From Sinorhizobium sp. A49 (GTDB taxonomy: Bacteria; Pseudomonadota; Alphaproteobacteria; Rhizobiales; Rhizobiaceae): a DNA stretch of 45,083 nt. Shown here piece after piece: positions 1-7,248 of the stretch; position 1 is the stretch's first letter; every line of letters starts with the position of its first letter. The DNA lies in assembly GCF_002002725.1 (NCBI RefSeq), contig NZ_MUNW01000065.1, positions 1 to 45,083 of the forward strand. Direction: 5' to 3'. The notes below the pieces were generated by a model. That model saw only the letters and a list, made by a program, of their open reading frames with translations. It ran no database searches and was not told where the DNA came from. The translations under genes were made by a program, and so were the position numbers.

Positions 1-142
1 GGGCCGGGGCTTGCGCGGGCGTCTGGGCTGGTTGCGTCGTCTGTGCCGGCTTTGCAGTTTGCGCCACGACGGCGCCGGCACCGGCCAGCGACAGCAGGCA
101 GACGGAAACGGCGAGCAACTTTCCCACGAAACGCAATTTCAA
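1..142 (-). CDS. N-terminus of an exported protein (partial)
   Basis: An open frame enters from the left edge and its N-terminus lies here. It starts at TTG 142 or, with better spacing from the GAGGG ribosome-binding site, TTG 136. The first ~27 residues form a classical signal peptide: basic LRFVGK, a hydrophobic core LLAVSVCLLSLAGAG, and a cleavage-like AVVAQ. A Pro/Gln/Ala/Thr-rich stretch with repeated PAQT units follows, as in linkers after the signal peptide of rhizobial envelope proteins. The rest of the protein is outside the window, so no function can be assigned. Confidence 0.55.
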   Translation of the reverse strand, partial: MKLRFVGKLLAVSVCLLSLAGAGAVVAQTAKPAQTTQPAQTPAQAPA

Positions 143-273
143 AACCCTCAAAAGCCCAACCTCATCCCGATACGGAATCGCCCCGGGCAGTCGTCACAAT
201 GCGGTTTGAATACGAAAGACGGCGGAAAGATGCAAAGACACGGTAAAACATGCCTTCGCACCCCGTAAAACCG

Positions 274-834
274 TCAGAAGCCAGAGCCCGGCTGCGCCAG
301 ATAGGCGAGTTCCGCCGCCGTCGACGTTCGCCCGACGAAGGCATTTCGGTGCGGAAAGCGCCCATAAGTCTCGATCACCTCACGGTGCCGGATCGCATAG
401 TCGATATACATGGGATCGCCGAGTTCGGTGAAAAGCTTCACCGCCATGGTCTGATCGACAAGGTTCTCGGAGTGCTCGAAAGGCATGTAGAAGAACGCCC
501 GCCATTCCGGCTTGACCGCCATGTCGGCGCCGGCGCCGACGGCGAGCTTGGCTTCCCGGAGCGCCAGTCCGTCGGTCGCAAAGGCGAGCGGCGTCCCCCG
601 GTACATGTTGCGCGGCAACTGATCGAGAAGCACGATCGCCGCCAGCCGGTTTTCCGGCGTCGCCCGCCAGACGTCGCCGATCTCCCTGGCAAGAGCGAGA
701 TGCGAAGCCTGGAAGCGTTGGTAACAATGCGCGTCCAGCTCGCGGAACGGCTTGAACCAATGATCGAGCGACAGTTCCTCGAACCAGAATTTCAACACTT
801 CATCCGGAGTGCAGGCCTCGGCTTGATACGTCAT
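274..834 (-). CDS. DUF924 family protein
   Basis: 186-aa soluble protein of the DUF924 family. Recognised from the N-terminal FWFEELSLDHWF block, the following F..L.AR.......W...P..RLA..VLLDQLPRN.YRGT core and the HSENL segment. The family is an all-helical repeat fold of unknown biochemistry, common in proteobacteria. The start at 834 was chosen because GAGGAG lies 6 nt upstream; a longer start at 876 would run into tandem palindromic repeats and is unlikely. It lies downstream of the riboswitch-led ABC operon on the same strand, but the repeat-containing gap of 132 bp argues for its own transcript. Confidence 0.85.
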   Translation of the reverse strand: MTYQAEACTPDEVLKFWFEELSLDHWFKPFRELDAHCYQRFQASHLALAREIGDVWRATPENRLAAIVLLDQLPRNMYRGTPLAFATDGLALREAKLAVGAGADMAVKPEWRAFFYMPFEHSENLVDQTMAVKLFTELGDPMYIDYAIRHREVIETYGRFPHRNAFVGRTSTAAELAYLAQPGSGF

Positions 835-867
835 TCGCTCCTCATGTCGCGCAGTGGGTCGATTGCC

Positions 868-935
868 CCGGGACAAAAATCTTTTGTCCTCGGGATAAGA
901 TCTTTTGTCCCTGAGACAAAGATCTCTGAAATAGG
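868..935. repeat. three tandem ~21-bp palindromic repeats
   Basis: Three adjacent units share the core GGACAAAAGATC or its complement. The unit at 871-889 is a hairpin with 8-bp arms (GGACAAAA/TTTTGTCC) and a 3-nt loop. The next unit (891-911) is the near-palindrome GGGATAAGATCTTTTGTCCC, and the third is degenerate (GAGACAAAGATCTC). The array sits between the permease and DUF924 genes. It resembles a short repeat that I recall as frequent between rhizobial genes; its role is unknown. Confidence 0.7.
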
Positions 936-966
936 CGGCAATCGCACCGTGTCCATACCGATGGCT

Positions 967-1977
967 TTACACCACCTTGCGCTGTTTCAGAATGGCAATA
1001 AAGGCGATGCCGCCGACAAGGCCGGTGACGACACCGATCGGCATGTCCTCGGGCGCCATGACGACGCGGGCGAAAAGGTCGGCCCATATCAACACCAGCG
1101 CCCCGACGAAGGCGGAAAGCGGGATCACCCGGACATTGTCGCTGCCGGCAAACAGCCGCACGAAATGCGGCACCATCAGGCCGACGAAGCCGATCGCACC
1201 AGAGAAGGCGACCATAACGCCGGTCAGAAGCGCCGTGACGACAAAGAGGACAAGGCGGAACCGGCGAACGGGGATGCCGAGCGTCGTGGCCGTCTCGTCG
1301 CCCATGGCAAGCGCGTTGATCTCGCGCGCCCGAAGCACGAGATAACCGAGGCAGGCCGTCAGCACCACGGCGGGATAGACAAGATGCGGCCATTGCGCCA
1401 GCCCAAGACCACCGAGCATCCAGAAGATCACCGTGTGCACCGCCCGTGGATCGCCAAGGAAAATCATCAGGTTGCCGATCGATGTCAGGGTGAAGGCGAC
1501 GGCGACGCCCGAAAGTACCAGCCTGTCGGCATTGGTGCCGAGCACCCTTGTCACGAGCGCCACAAGTGCTGTCGCGACCAGAGCGCCGGCAAAGGCAAAC
1601 AGCGGCACCGTGGCAAGACCGAGAATGAGCCCGGTATGCAGCAGCGCGACGATCGCGCCCAGCGCGCCGCCGGAGGACACACCGAGCAGATGCGGATCGG
1701 CGAGCGGATTGCGGGTGACGGCCTGAAGCACGGCACCTGTCAGCGCCAGCCCTGCCCCGACCAGCCCGGCAAGCACGACGCGCGGCAGGCGCACGTCCCA
1801 GACGATGCTCTCGCGGCCCGCCGACCAGACGACCTCGACGCTGCCGGGCGACAGCTTCGTAGCGATGATCGACCAGACGGTCGAAACCGGGATCGGTGCC
1901 GAGCCGAGCGAGACGGCGGCAGTGATCGTCAGGCACAAGAGCAGCAGCGCCGCGAGAATGGCGGTCGTGGTTTTCAC
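967..1977 (-). CDS. ABC transporter permease, FecCD/BtuC type
   Basis: 336-aa integral membrane protein of the FecCD family, the permease of importers for cobalamin, haem or ferric siderophores. Family landmarks are RLPRVVLAGLVGAGLALTGA near residue 70, the QAVTRNPLADPHLLGVSSGGALGA block, GFVGLMVPHFVR, and the LPIG-like DMPIGVVTGLVGG at the C-terminus; about ten hydrophobic segments are visible. GTG 1977 is preferred because AGGGA precedes it and the length then fits the family; starts up to 2115 are open. It is the last gene of the minus-strand operon with the binding protein and ATPase. The cobalamin riboswitch upstream suggests a corrinoid, or cobalt-linked, substrate. Confidence 0.88.
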   Translation of the reverse strand: MKTTTAILAALLLLCLTITAAVSLGSAPIPVSTVWSIIATKLSPGSVEVVWSAGRESIVWDVRLPRVVLAGLVGAGLALTGAVLQAVTRNPLADPHLLGVSSGGALGAIVALLHTGLILGLATVPLFAFAGALVATALVALVTRVLGTNADRLVLSGVAVAFTLTSIGNLMIFLGDPRAVHTVIFWMLGGLGLAQWPHLVYPAVVLTACLGYLVLRAREINALAMGDETATTLGIPVRRFRLVLFVVTALLTGVMVAFSGAIGFVGLMVPHFVRLFAGSDNVRVIPLSAFVGALVLIWADLFARVVMAPEDMPIGVVTGLVGGIAFIAILKQRKVV

Positions 1978-2148
1978 AGTCCGTCCCTGGTCCGAGGTTA
2001 TGAGGGGCTGGAAGCACGCCACCAGGCGCGCTTCCGCTACGGCGTCACGCGTCGGACATGACACGCCAAGCGCGTTGCAAGACTTCAAGATCGCGGCATA
2101 GGTCCTTGAATTCATGTCGATCCAAGGAAATGTGCCGCAGGTCTCCGG

Positions 2149-3102
2149 TTACATCGCCTGGTCGTGAAACGCCTTGGCAAGGCGCGCAATGGCATCGATG
2201 TTGCGCGGCCCCGGAGTCGCCTCGACATAATCGAGCACCACGAAGCGGTCATTCTTGACGGCATCGATGTTCTTGAAGGCCGGGTTGTTCTTCATGAAGG
2301 CGATCTTCTGCTCGGCGGTGACCTCGCCATAGTTGACGATCACCACCACCTCGGGGTTCTTGTCGATCACCGGCTCCCAGGAAATCTCGGTCCAGCTCTT
2401 CTCGACGTCGTCCATGACGTTGACGCCGCCGGCCGCCTCGATCATCGCCGTCGGAATGCCGAACCGACCTGATGTGAACGGCTTCTCCTCGCCGGAATCA
2501 TAGACGAAGACACGCGTCGGGCGCTCGATCGCCCCGACAGCCGCCGTGATCTTGTCGAGGTCGCGGCGATAGCCGTCGACGAGCGCCTTGGCCTGGTCCT
2601 CGACACCGAAGATCAGCCCGAGATTAAGCAGATCGACGAACATGTCGTCCATCGTAGGCTTATCCTTGGCCATGATGTGGATGCAGGATTCGGTCAGCTC
2701 GTAGACGTTGATCTTGAAGGGGGCGAGCGTTTCCGGCGTCACCTCGCCGCCCACCTTCATGCCGTAGTTCCAGCCGGCGAAATAGAAGTCGGCGTCGGCA
2801 TTGAGCAGCACTTCCTTGGTCGGATACTTTTCCGAAAGCTCCGGCAGCGCCTGGACACCTTCGCGCAGCTTTTCGTCCAGCGTCTTCCAGCCGGAGACGC
2901 CGGTATAGCCGACCATGCGGTCCTGCAGCTTCAGGGCCAGCATCATTTCGGTGAGATTGACGTCGTTTGAGACGGCGCGCTTGGGTGCTGCATCGAAGGT
3001 CACGTCGCGGTTGCAGCTCTTGACGGTGACGGGATAGGCAAGCGCCGGCGTTGCCGCCAGAACCATGAGGGCAAAGGCGGAATGGGCAATGAAGGTCTTC
3101 AT
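2149..3102 (-). CDS. periplasmic substrate-binding protein of the ABC importer (BtuF/FhuD-like)
   Basis: 317-aa protein with a Sec signal peptide (residues 1-23, ending PALAYP) followed by a two-lobe helical-backbone binding protein of the BtuF/FhuD/FepB class. Visible elements are the first-lobe segment PKRAVSNDVNLTEMMLALK, the interdomain region around LNADADFYFAGWNYG, and the second-lobe VFVYDSGEEKPFTSGRFGIP. It delivers ligand to the FecCD permease. Its ATG overlaps the ATPase stop (ATGA, 3099-3102), so the two are probably translationally coupled. The ligand is not readable from sequence; cobalamin or a precursor is inferred from the riboswitch. Confidence 0.88.
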   Translation of the reverse strand: MKTFIAHSAFALMVLAATPALAYPVTVKSCNRDVTFDAAPKRAVSNDVNLTEMMLALKLQDRMVGYTGVSGWKTLDEKLREGVQALPELSEKYPTKEVLLNADADFYFAGWNYGMKVGGEVTPETLAPFKINVYELTESCIHIMAKDKPTMDDMFVDLLNLGLIFGVEDQAKALVDGYRRDLDKITAAVGAIERPTRVFVYDSGEEKPFTSGRFGIPTAMIEAAGGVNVMDDVEKSWTEISWEPVIDKNPEVVVIVNYGEVTAEQKIAFMKNNPAFKNIDAVKNDRFVVLDYVEATPGPRNIDAIARLAKAFHDQAM

Positions 3103-3905
3103 GAAATCAGGTCCTGTCGAGTGAGTGAAAAGGAAAAACGTGCGCCGCTGGAAACGACATTGTTGTGGGCCGTGGCGGTAACGCCGAAGGCGGCGGAAAG
3201 CGCCTGGGGGTTGAGAACCTCTTCGGGCGGACCGAAGGCCGTCATGCGGCCCTCCGTCAGGATCGCCACGTCGGTGGCGAACTCGGCCGCCAGGTTGATG
3301 TCGTGCAGCGTGGTGACGATCGTCAGCTGCAGCGTCTGCAGCAGATCGAGGATTTCGAGCTGATGCCGAATATCGAGATGGTTGGTCGGCTCGTCCAGGA
3401 TGATGACGCGCGGCTGCTGTGCGAGCGCCCGGGCAATCAGCACCCGCTGCTTCTCGCCGCCTGAAAGCGTGGAGAACTGCCGCCCAGCAAGATGAGTGAG
3501 ATCGAGATGCTCGAGCGCATGCGCCACGGTTTCGCGATCCCTCGCGGTCCAGCCACTCATGCCCTCGCGCCTTGGAATGCGGCCCATCATCACCACGTCG
3601 CGCACGCTGAAGGGAAAGTCGCTGGGCATCTCCTGCAGCACGACGGCAATGATCCTCGCCGCCTCGCGCGCCGTCATCGCCCAGATATCGACCCCATCGA
3701 CCTCGATCGTGCCCGCCGTCGGCTGGGCGGAGCGATAGAGGCAGCGCAACAGAGAGGTCTTTCCGGCACCGTTCGGGCCGAGAATGGCAAGCCTGCTGCC
3801 GGGCGCAATGGCGAAGTCGACCTCGCGAACCAGCCGCAGATCCGGGCGCGGTCCCCAATCCAGCGCGCGGACACGAAGGCCGGCCCCTGTCGCGGTGCAG
3901 CTCAT
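3099..3905 (-). CDS. ABC transporter ATP-binding protein (FecE/BtuD type)
   Basis: 268-aa ATPase that powers the importer. Walker A GPNGAGKT at residues 43-50, Q-loop around VVLQEMP (88-94), signature LSGGEKQR at 147-154, Walker B VIILDEP at 167-173 and the switch His in TLHDIN are all intact. The start at 3905 follows GGAGGGACG at good spacing. A longer frame to 3968 would translate the 15-bp tandem repeat as three copies of AKECV and is probably not used. It is the second gene of the riboswitch operon. Confidence 0.92.
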   Translation of the reverse strand: MSCTATGAGLRVRALDWGPRPDLRLVREVDFAIAPGSRLAILGPNGAGKTSLLRCLYRSAQPTAGTIEVDGVDIWAMTAREAARIIAVVLQEMPSDFPFSVRDVVMMGRIPRREGMSGWTARDRETVAHALEHLDLTHLAGRQFSTLSGGEKQRVLIARALAQQPRVIILDEPTNHLDIRHQLEILDLLQTLQLTIVTTLHDINLAAEFATDVAILTEGRMTAFGPPEEVLNPQALSAAFGVTATAHNNVVSSGARFSFSLTRQDLIS

Positions 3906-3920
3906 CGGCTCGTCCCTCCA

Positions 3921-3979
3921 CACGCACTCCTTGGCCACGCACTCCTTGGCCACGCACTCCTTGGCCACGCGCTCATTGG
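3921..3979 (-). repeat. 15-bp tandem repeat carrying Shine-Dalgarno motifs
   Basis: Three perfect head-to-tail copies of a 15-mer (3921-3935, 3936-3950, 3951-3965) plus a degenerate fourth copy that contains the stop codon of the DUF1636 gene. On the transcribed strand each unit reads GCCAAGGAGTGCGTG, so three AAGGAG motifs stand in a row in front of the native GGAGGG site of the ATPase gene. Such a repeat can change in copy number by slippage and could tune ribosome loading between the two genes. Confidence 0.85.
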
Positions 3980-4386
3980 AAATGCCCGCCGATGTCTTCG
4001 GAGACGAGCAGCGCTGCCGGAATGCGCGCCAGCGTCTTGGCGCTCAGCCCGCGCGGCCGCTCGGCCGCCCGCGTCATGCCGTCGCCTCTTTCGGCATAGG
4101 TCGTCGCGAAGGAGACGAGATCGTCGATGTCTTCCTCAGGCGAAATATCGCCGAAGAGATAGGTCGCCTTTCCGGTTGCCTGGAAAGCGATGGTGCAAGG
4201 CCTGGTGCAGGCCGCCATGCAGACCGTGCCGGCGATGGAAAAATCCCGGTCGAGCGGCGCGCCGAGGGCCGCGATGCTGCGGTTCAGCCGCTGGATCAGA
4301 TCCGCTCCCGGACGGCACGGGCCGCCGGTGAAACGGCAATCGGTGCAGACCGTTATCTTGTGCTGTCGGGAAACCGGATTGGCCAT
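3973..4386 (-). CDS. DUF1636 cysteine-rich metal-binding-like protein
   Basis: 137-aa protein of the DUF1636 family, which I recall as often encoded beside cobalamin or cobalt genes. It has six conserved-looking cysteines: C14xxC17 and C24 at the N-terminus, and C56xxxC60xxxC64 (VCMAACTRPC), a pattern suited to metal or a [2Fe-2S] cluster in a thioredoxin-like fold. The start at 4386 follows GGAGAAGAG. The frame is open further upstream, but that part is the riboswitch. It is the first gene of the operon and the direct target of the RNA switch, which suggests a role in corrinoid or cobalt handling rather than transport itself. Confidence 0.8.
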   Translation of the reverse strand: MANPVSRQHKITVCTDCRFTGGPCRPGADLIQRLNRSIAALGAPLDRDFSIAGTVCMAACTRPCTIAFQATGKATYLFGDISPEEDIDDLVSFATTYAERGDGMTRAAERPRGLSAKTLARIPAALLVSEDIGGHFQ

Positions 4387-4392
4387 GTCTCT

Positions 4393-4417
4393 TCTCCGCC
4401 GGATTGGGCCGGAGAGA
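4393..4417 (-). promoter_or_regulatory. hairpin sequestering the ribosome-binding site (riboswitch expression platform)
   Basis: On the transcribed strand TCTCCGG pairs with CCGG-c-GGAGA across a 6-nt loop, burying the GGAGAAG Shine-Dalgarno of the DUF1636 gene just before its ATG. No terminator-like T run occurs between the aptamer and the gene. Control is therefore probably at translation initiation, with bound cobalamin favouring the closed form. Confidence 0.6.
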
Positions 4418-4505
4418 ATGTGGCAAAGCGGTGTGATGACGGATGACCGTCGCGCAAAAACCAGTTCTTTTCCATCGGAACACCCCGTCCGTTGTGGTTG
4501 ATCGG

Positions 4506-4698
4506 TTCGATGGCAGGTCTCCTGGCTCGCGGGTCGTTGCGCATCCACGTCTTCCCGGCAGATCGCCAGTGACAGGGTGTGAATGCGCTTTCCGCTCACA
4601 GTTGCGGGGGCAGCCACGGTTTCGGCCCCATTTGGGTCGTCCGCTCCGTGTTCCCTTTTCAGCCGCTTGCGCATTGTCGCGCTCGCAGCACCATCAAA
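4506..4698 (-). promoter_or_regulatory. cobalamin riboswitch
   Basis: All hallmarks of the cobalamin aptamer appear in order on the minus strand: P1 arm TTTGATGG (4691-4698), GGTGCTGCGAG, AAGGGAACACGGAG, GCTGCCCCCGCAACTGTGAGC, the CACTGG and GGGAAGACG elements, the B12-box AGCCAGGAGACCTGCC, and the closing P1 arm CCATCGAA (4506-4513). The two P1 arms pair over 8 bp with one G-U pair. It precedes the DUF1636-ABC transporter operon and should repress it when cobalamin is abundant. Confidence 0.95.
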
Positions 4699-4996
4699 GC
4701 CTTCGTCGCACACTTCGATGGAGGTGACAACCGGCGGAAGAGGTCGGCCCTGGCCTATCAACATGCGGCATATTTTCATGAGAGTTAGTTATGTAATACC
4801 ATTACGGATCGCAAGCGAAAATATCCGTGCGCGGGCCGTTATGTATCATGGCCGGCAACGCGACGACTGACCGCGCACAACGCTCGATCGCGATGATCAG
4901 GAAGAGGGCTGGCAAAGACCCGGGTGCGCTATTACCTCCAACGTAGAGAAATGCGCTTATGGCGGACACGCGAACCGAACGCCGACAGGGAAAACG

Positions 4997-5191
4997 ATGC
5001 GCAGGCTGTTTGCGGCCGTGGTGAAATGTGCCCGGGTTGTTTCAAGCGTCCTTGGCGGGACCGCCTTCGGCGCATTCTACGGCTGGCAACGGCACGGATT
5101 GGTGGGCGCGATTGCACTCGGCTTCGTCGGCTTCGTTGCCGGCGCATTCCTTGCCAGCGCACCGAGGTTGCTTTTGGAACTGCTGACCTGA
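4997..5191 (+). CDS. small membrane protein, unknown
   Basis: 64-aa protein with a basic N-terminus (MRRLF) and two hydrophobic glycine-rich segments (about residues 16-27 and 35-56, the second with GFVGFVAGAFLA). The spacing of glycines resembles a glycine-zipper hairpin. An AGGG motif lies 7 nt upstream of the ATG. It is divergent from the riboswitch operon. No family was recognised; it may be a real small inner-membrane protein, but codon bias alone could also leave such a frame open. Confidence 0.45.
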   Translation: MRRLFAAVVKCARVVSSVLGGTAFGAFYGWQRHGLVGAIALGFVGFVAGAFLASAPRLLLELLT

Positions 5192-5244
5192 ACGATCGCT
5201 GACAGCGTCGGCCACCCAGCCCCTCCCATGCCTCGTCCCACGAG

Positions 5245-5268
5245 CCGGCGGGCCCTGCCGCCCGCCGG
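5245..5268. terminator. GC-rich hairpin after the small membrane gene
   Basis: Perfect 8-bp arms CCGGCGGG/CCCGCCGG around an 8-nt loop, 53 bp after the stop at 5191. No T run follows on either strand, so it is at best a weak or Rho-assisted terminator. Otherwise the gap 5192-5490 shows no gene. Confidence 0.3.
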
Positions 5269-5490
5269 TAACCTCATCCGTTACTGTTACGTACTTGAAG
5301 GCAGCCACAATCAGTGATGTGCTTTCTGACGAAGCAATCGCGCCGTTCAGCCGATGCGCACCGACTTACATCGATCTCGCCCACATTTCGGGTGCCTGCG
5401 ACAGAAATTTCCATGCGGCGGAGTATCCGGCCTGCCCGCGCAAGTCCCGAACGTCAGTCATGGCAAATCAGCTTTCTGAAGGGGATCATA

Positions 5491-7194
5491 GTGAATCCAA
5501 TAGATTTTTTCGTTGAGACGCTGCGAACCTATCCTCCTGTCGCCGTCTTTCTGGCCCTCGGCATCGGTTTCCTGATCGGCCCGATCAAGATCGCCGGCTT
5601 CAACCTTGGAAACGTCACCGCCACGCTTCTCGCGGGCGTCGTCATCGGCCAGTTGGGCATCCAGGTTTCAGGCGATCTGAAGTCGACTTTGTTTCTGATC
5701 TTCCTGTTTGCCGTCGGTTACGGCGTCGGTCCCCAATTCGTGCGCGGCCTCAGCACGGATGGGCCCAAGCAGATCCTCTTTGCCCTGTCGGTCCTGGTGC
5801 TGTGCCTGATCGTCCCATTTCTGTGCGCGCTCGTCGCCGGTCTGCCGCTTGGCTATGGCGCCGGCATGTATGCCGGGTCACAGACGATCTCGGCGGCCAT
5901 CGGCGTTGCCAGCGACCAGATCAACGCGATGGGCTTGAGCGCCGAACAGACGAAGACCTACACCGACCAGATCCCGATCGCCTATGCCGTGACCTACATC
6001 TGGGGCACCATCGGCTCGGCGATCATCCTGGCGCAGCTCGGGCCCAGGCTTCTCGGCATCGATCTGCCGGCCGCCTGCAGGGAATATGAGGCAAAGCTCG
6101 GCGGCGGCACGGTCAGTACCGAACCCGGGATCACCCGCGCCTACCACGATTTCGGCCTCAGGGCCTATCGTATCGACGAGGCGAGCGGGCTCACCGGCAC
6201 GCCGGTCAGGAACCTGCTGCCCAGCATCCGCGTCTTCGTCGAACGGTTGCGTCGCGGCACCCAGATCATCGAGGCGGATGGCAACACAGTGCTGCAGCCA
6301 GGCGACATCGTCGCCTTCTCAGGCAGACGCGCCTTGCTCGTCGAGCACCTGGATTCCAAGCTGGTCGAGGTCGAGGACAAGGAACTGCTGAACGCCGAAG
6401 CCGAGATCCTTGACGTCTACGTGACCAACAAGGCGCTTGCCGGCAGGACGCTCGCCGACGTCAGCACCGAAGATTGGGCGCGGGGCGTCTATGCCCGCAA
6501 GATCGTGCGCTCGCTGGTCGAAATCCCGGTCCTGCCAGGCACGACCGTCGAGCGCGGCGATATCGTCACCCTCGTCGGCGCCAAACGGCATGTCGAAGCG
6601 GCGATCAAGGCACTCGGCTTTGCCGATCGCCCTGTTGAAACCACCGACATTGCCTTTCTCGGCTGGGGGCTCTTCGCCGGCGCGATGGTCGGTGCCCTGA
6701 CGCTGACGATCGGCGGCATACCGATCGGCCTGTCCACCTCCGGCGGCGCGCTTCTCGCCGGTCTCGTCCTCGGCTGGCTTCGCTCCACCTACCCCGCCTT
6801 CGGCACGATCCCGGCGCCGGCACTCTGGCTGATGAATACGCTGGGCCTGAACATCTTCATCGCCGTCGTCGGCATCGGCGCCGGCCCCGGCTTTGTCGCC
6901 GGCCTGCAGGAGGTCGGCATCTCGCTGTTGATTTGGGGGATCGTCGCGACCTCTGTGCCGATGATCGCCTCGGTCCTGATCGGCCACTATGTCTTCCGTT
7001 TTCACCCCGCGATCCTTTTTGGCGCCTGCGCCGGCGTGCGCACGACGACCGCGGCGCTGGGCATGATCCAGGAAGCGGCCAAGAGCAAGGTGCCGGCGCT
7101 TGGCTACGGCATGCCCTATGCTATCGGAAATACGCTTTTGACGATCTTCGGCCTCGTCATCGTCATCATGCTGGCACCCTCAGGTGGGCCGTAA
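5491..7194 (+). CDS. aspT: AspT-type aspartate-alanine antiporter (copy 1)
   Basis: 567-aa membrane carrier of the AspT (aspartate:alanine exchanger) family, whose characterised member swaps external aspartate for internal alanine. Layout: hydrophobic half about 15-190 (FLALGIGFLIGPIKIAG, FLIFLFAVGYGVGPQFVRGL), two RCK_C/TrkA_C-like soluble domains at about 220-290 and 305-380 (PGDIVAFSG, RGDIVTLVG), and a second hydrophobic half about 385-560 (GIGAGPGFVAGLQ, GACAGVRTTTAALGMIQEAA). GTG 5491 follows AAGGGG at ideal spacing. It lies 54 bp before asdA on the same strand, so aspartate uptake and decarboxylation are likely coupled. Confidence 0.88.
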   Translation: MNPIDFFVETLRTYPPVAVFLALGIGFLIGPIKIAGFNLGNVTATLLAGVVIGQLGIQVSGDLKSTLFLIFLFAVGYGVGPQFVRGLSTDGPKQILFALSVLVLCLIVPFLCALVAGLPLGYGAGMYAGSQTISAAIGVASDQINAMGLSAEQTKTYTDQIPIAYAVTYIWGTIGSAIILAQLGPRLLGIDLPAACREYEAKLGGGTVSTEPGITRAYHDFGLRAYRIDEASGLTGTPVRNLLPSIRVFVERLRRGTQIIEADGNTVLQPGDIVAFSGRRALLVEHLDSKLVEVEDKELLNAEAEILDVYVTNKALAGRTLADVSTEDWARGVYARKIVRSLVEIPVLPGTTVERGDIVTLVGAKRHVEAAIKALGFADRPVETTDIAFLGWGLFAGAMVGALTLTIGGIPIGLSTSGGALLAGLVLGWLRSTYPAFGTIPAPALWLMNTLGLNIFIAVVGIGAGPGFVAGLQEVGISLLIWGIVATSVPMIASVLIGHYVFRFHPAILFGACAGVRTTTAALGMIQEAAKSKVPALGYGMPYAIGNTLLTIFGLVIVIMLAPSGGP

Positions 7195-7248
7195 GCCAAG
7201 GAAATCGTTCCTAGAAACAGAGACCTTCGTTCATTGGGAGTGTAATTC

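Noticed and set aside
250-2061. A 603-codon plus-strand frame opposite the DUF924 and permease genes
   Set aside because: Composition is Arg/Asp/His-rich with no family resemblance; it is the complementary shadow of two high-GC genes with clear homology.
2149-3957. Apparent 602-aa fusion ending in the substrate-binding protein
   Set aside because: The first half is an out-of-frame reading of the ATPase gene. The binding protein has its own ATG, signal peptide and ATGA coupling at 3102.
868-3979. Short tandem repeats at 868-935 and 3921-3979 as CRISPR-like arrays
   Set aside because: Units are 15-22 bp, directly adjacent with no unique spacers and no cas genes nearby.
4387-4779. N-terminal extension of the DUF1636 protein
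   Set aside because: The open frame upstream of 4386 coincides with the cobalamin riboswitch, and the codon reading has no protein-like features.
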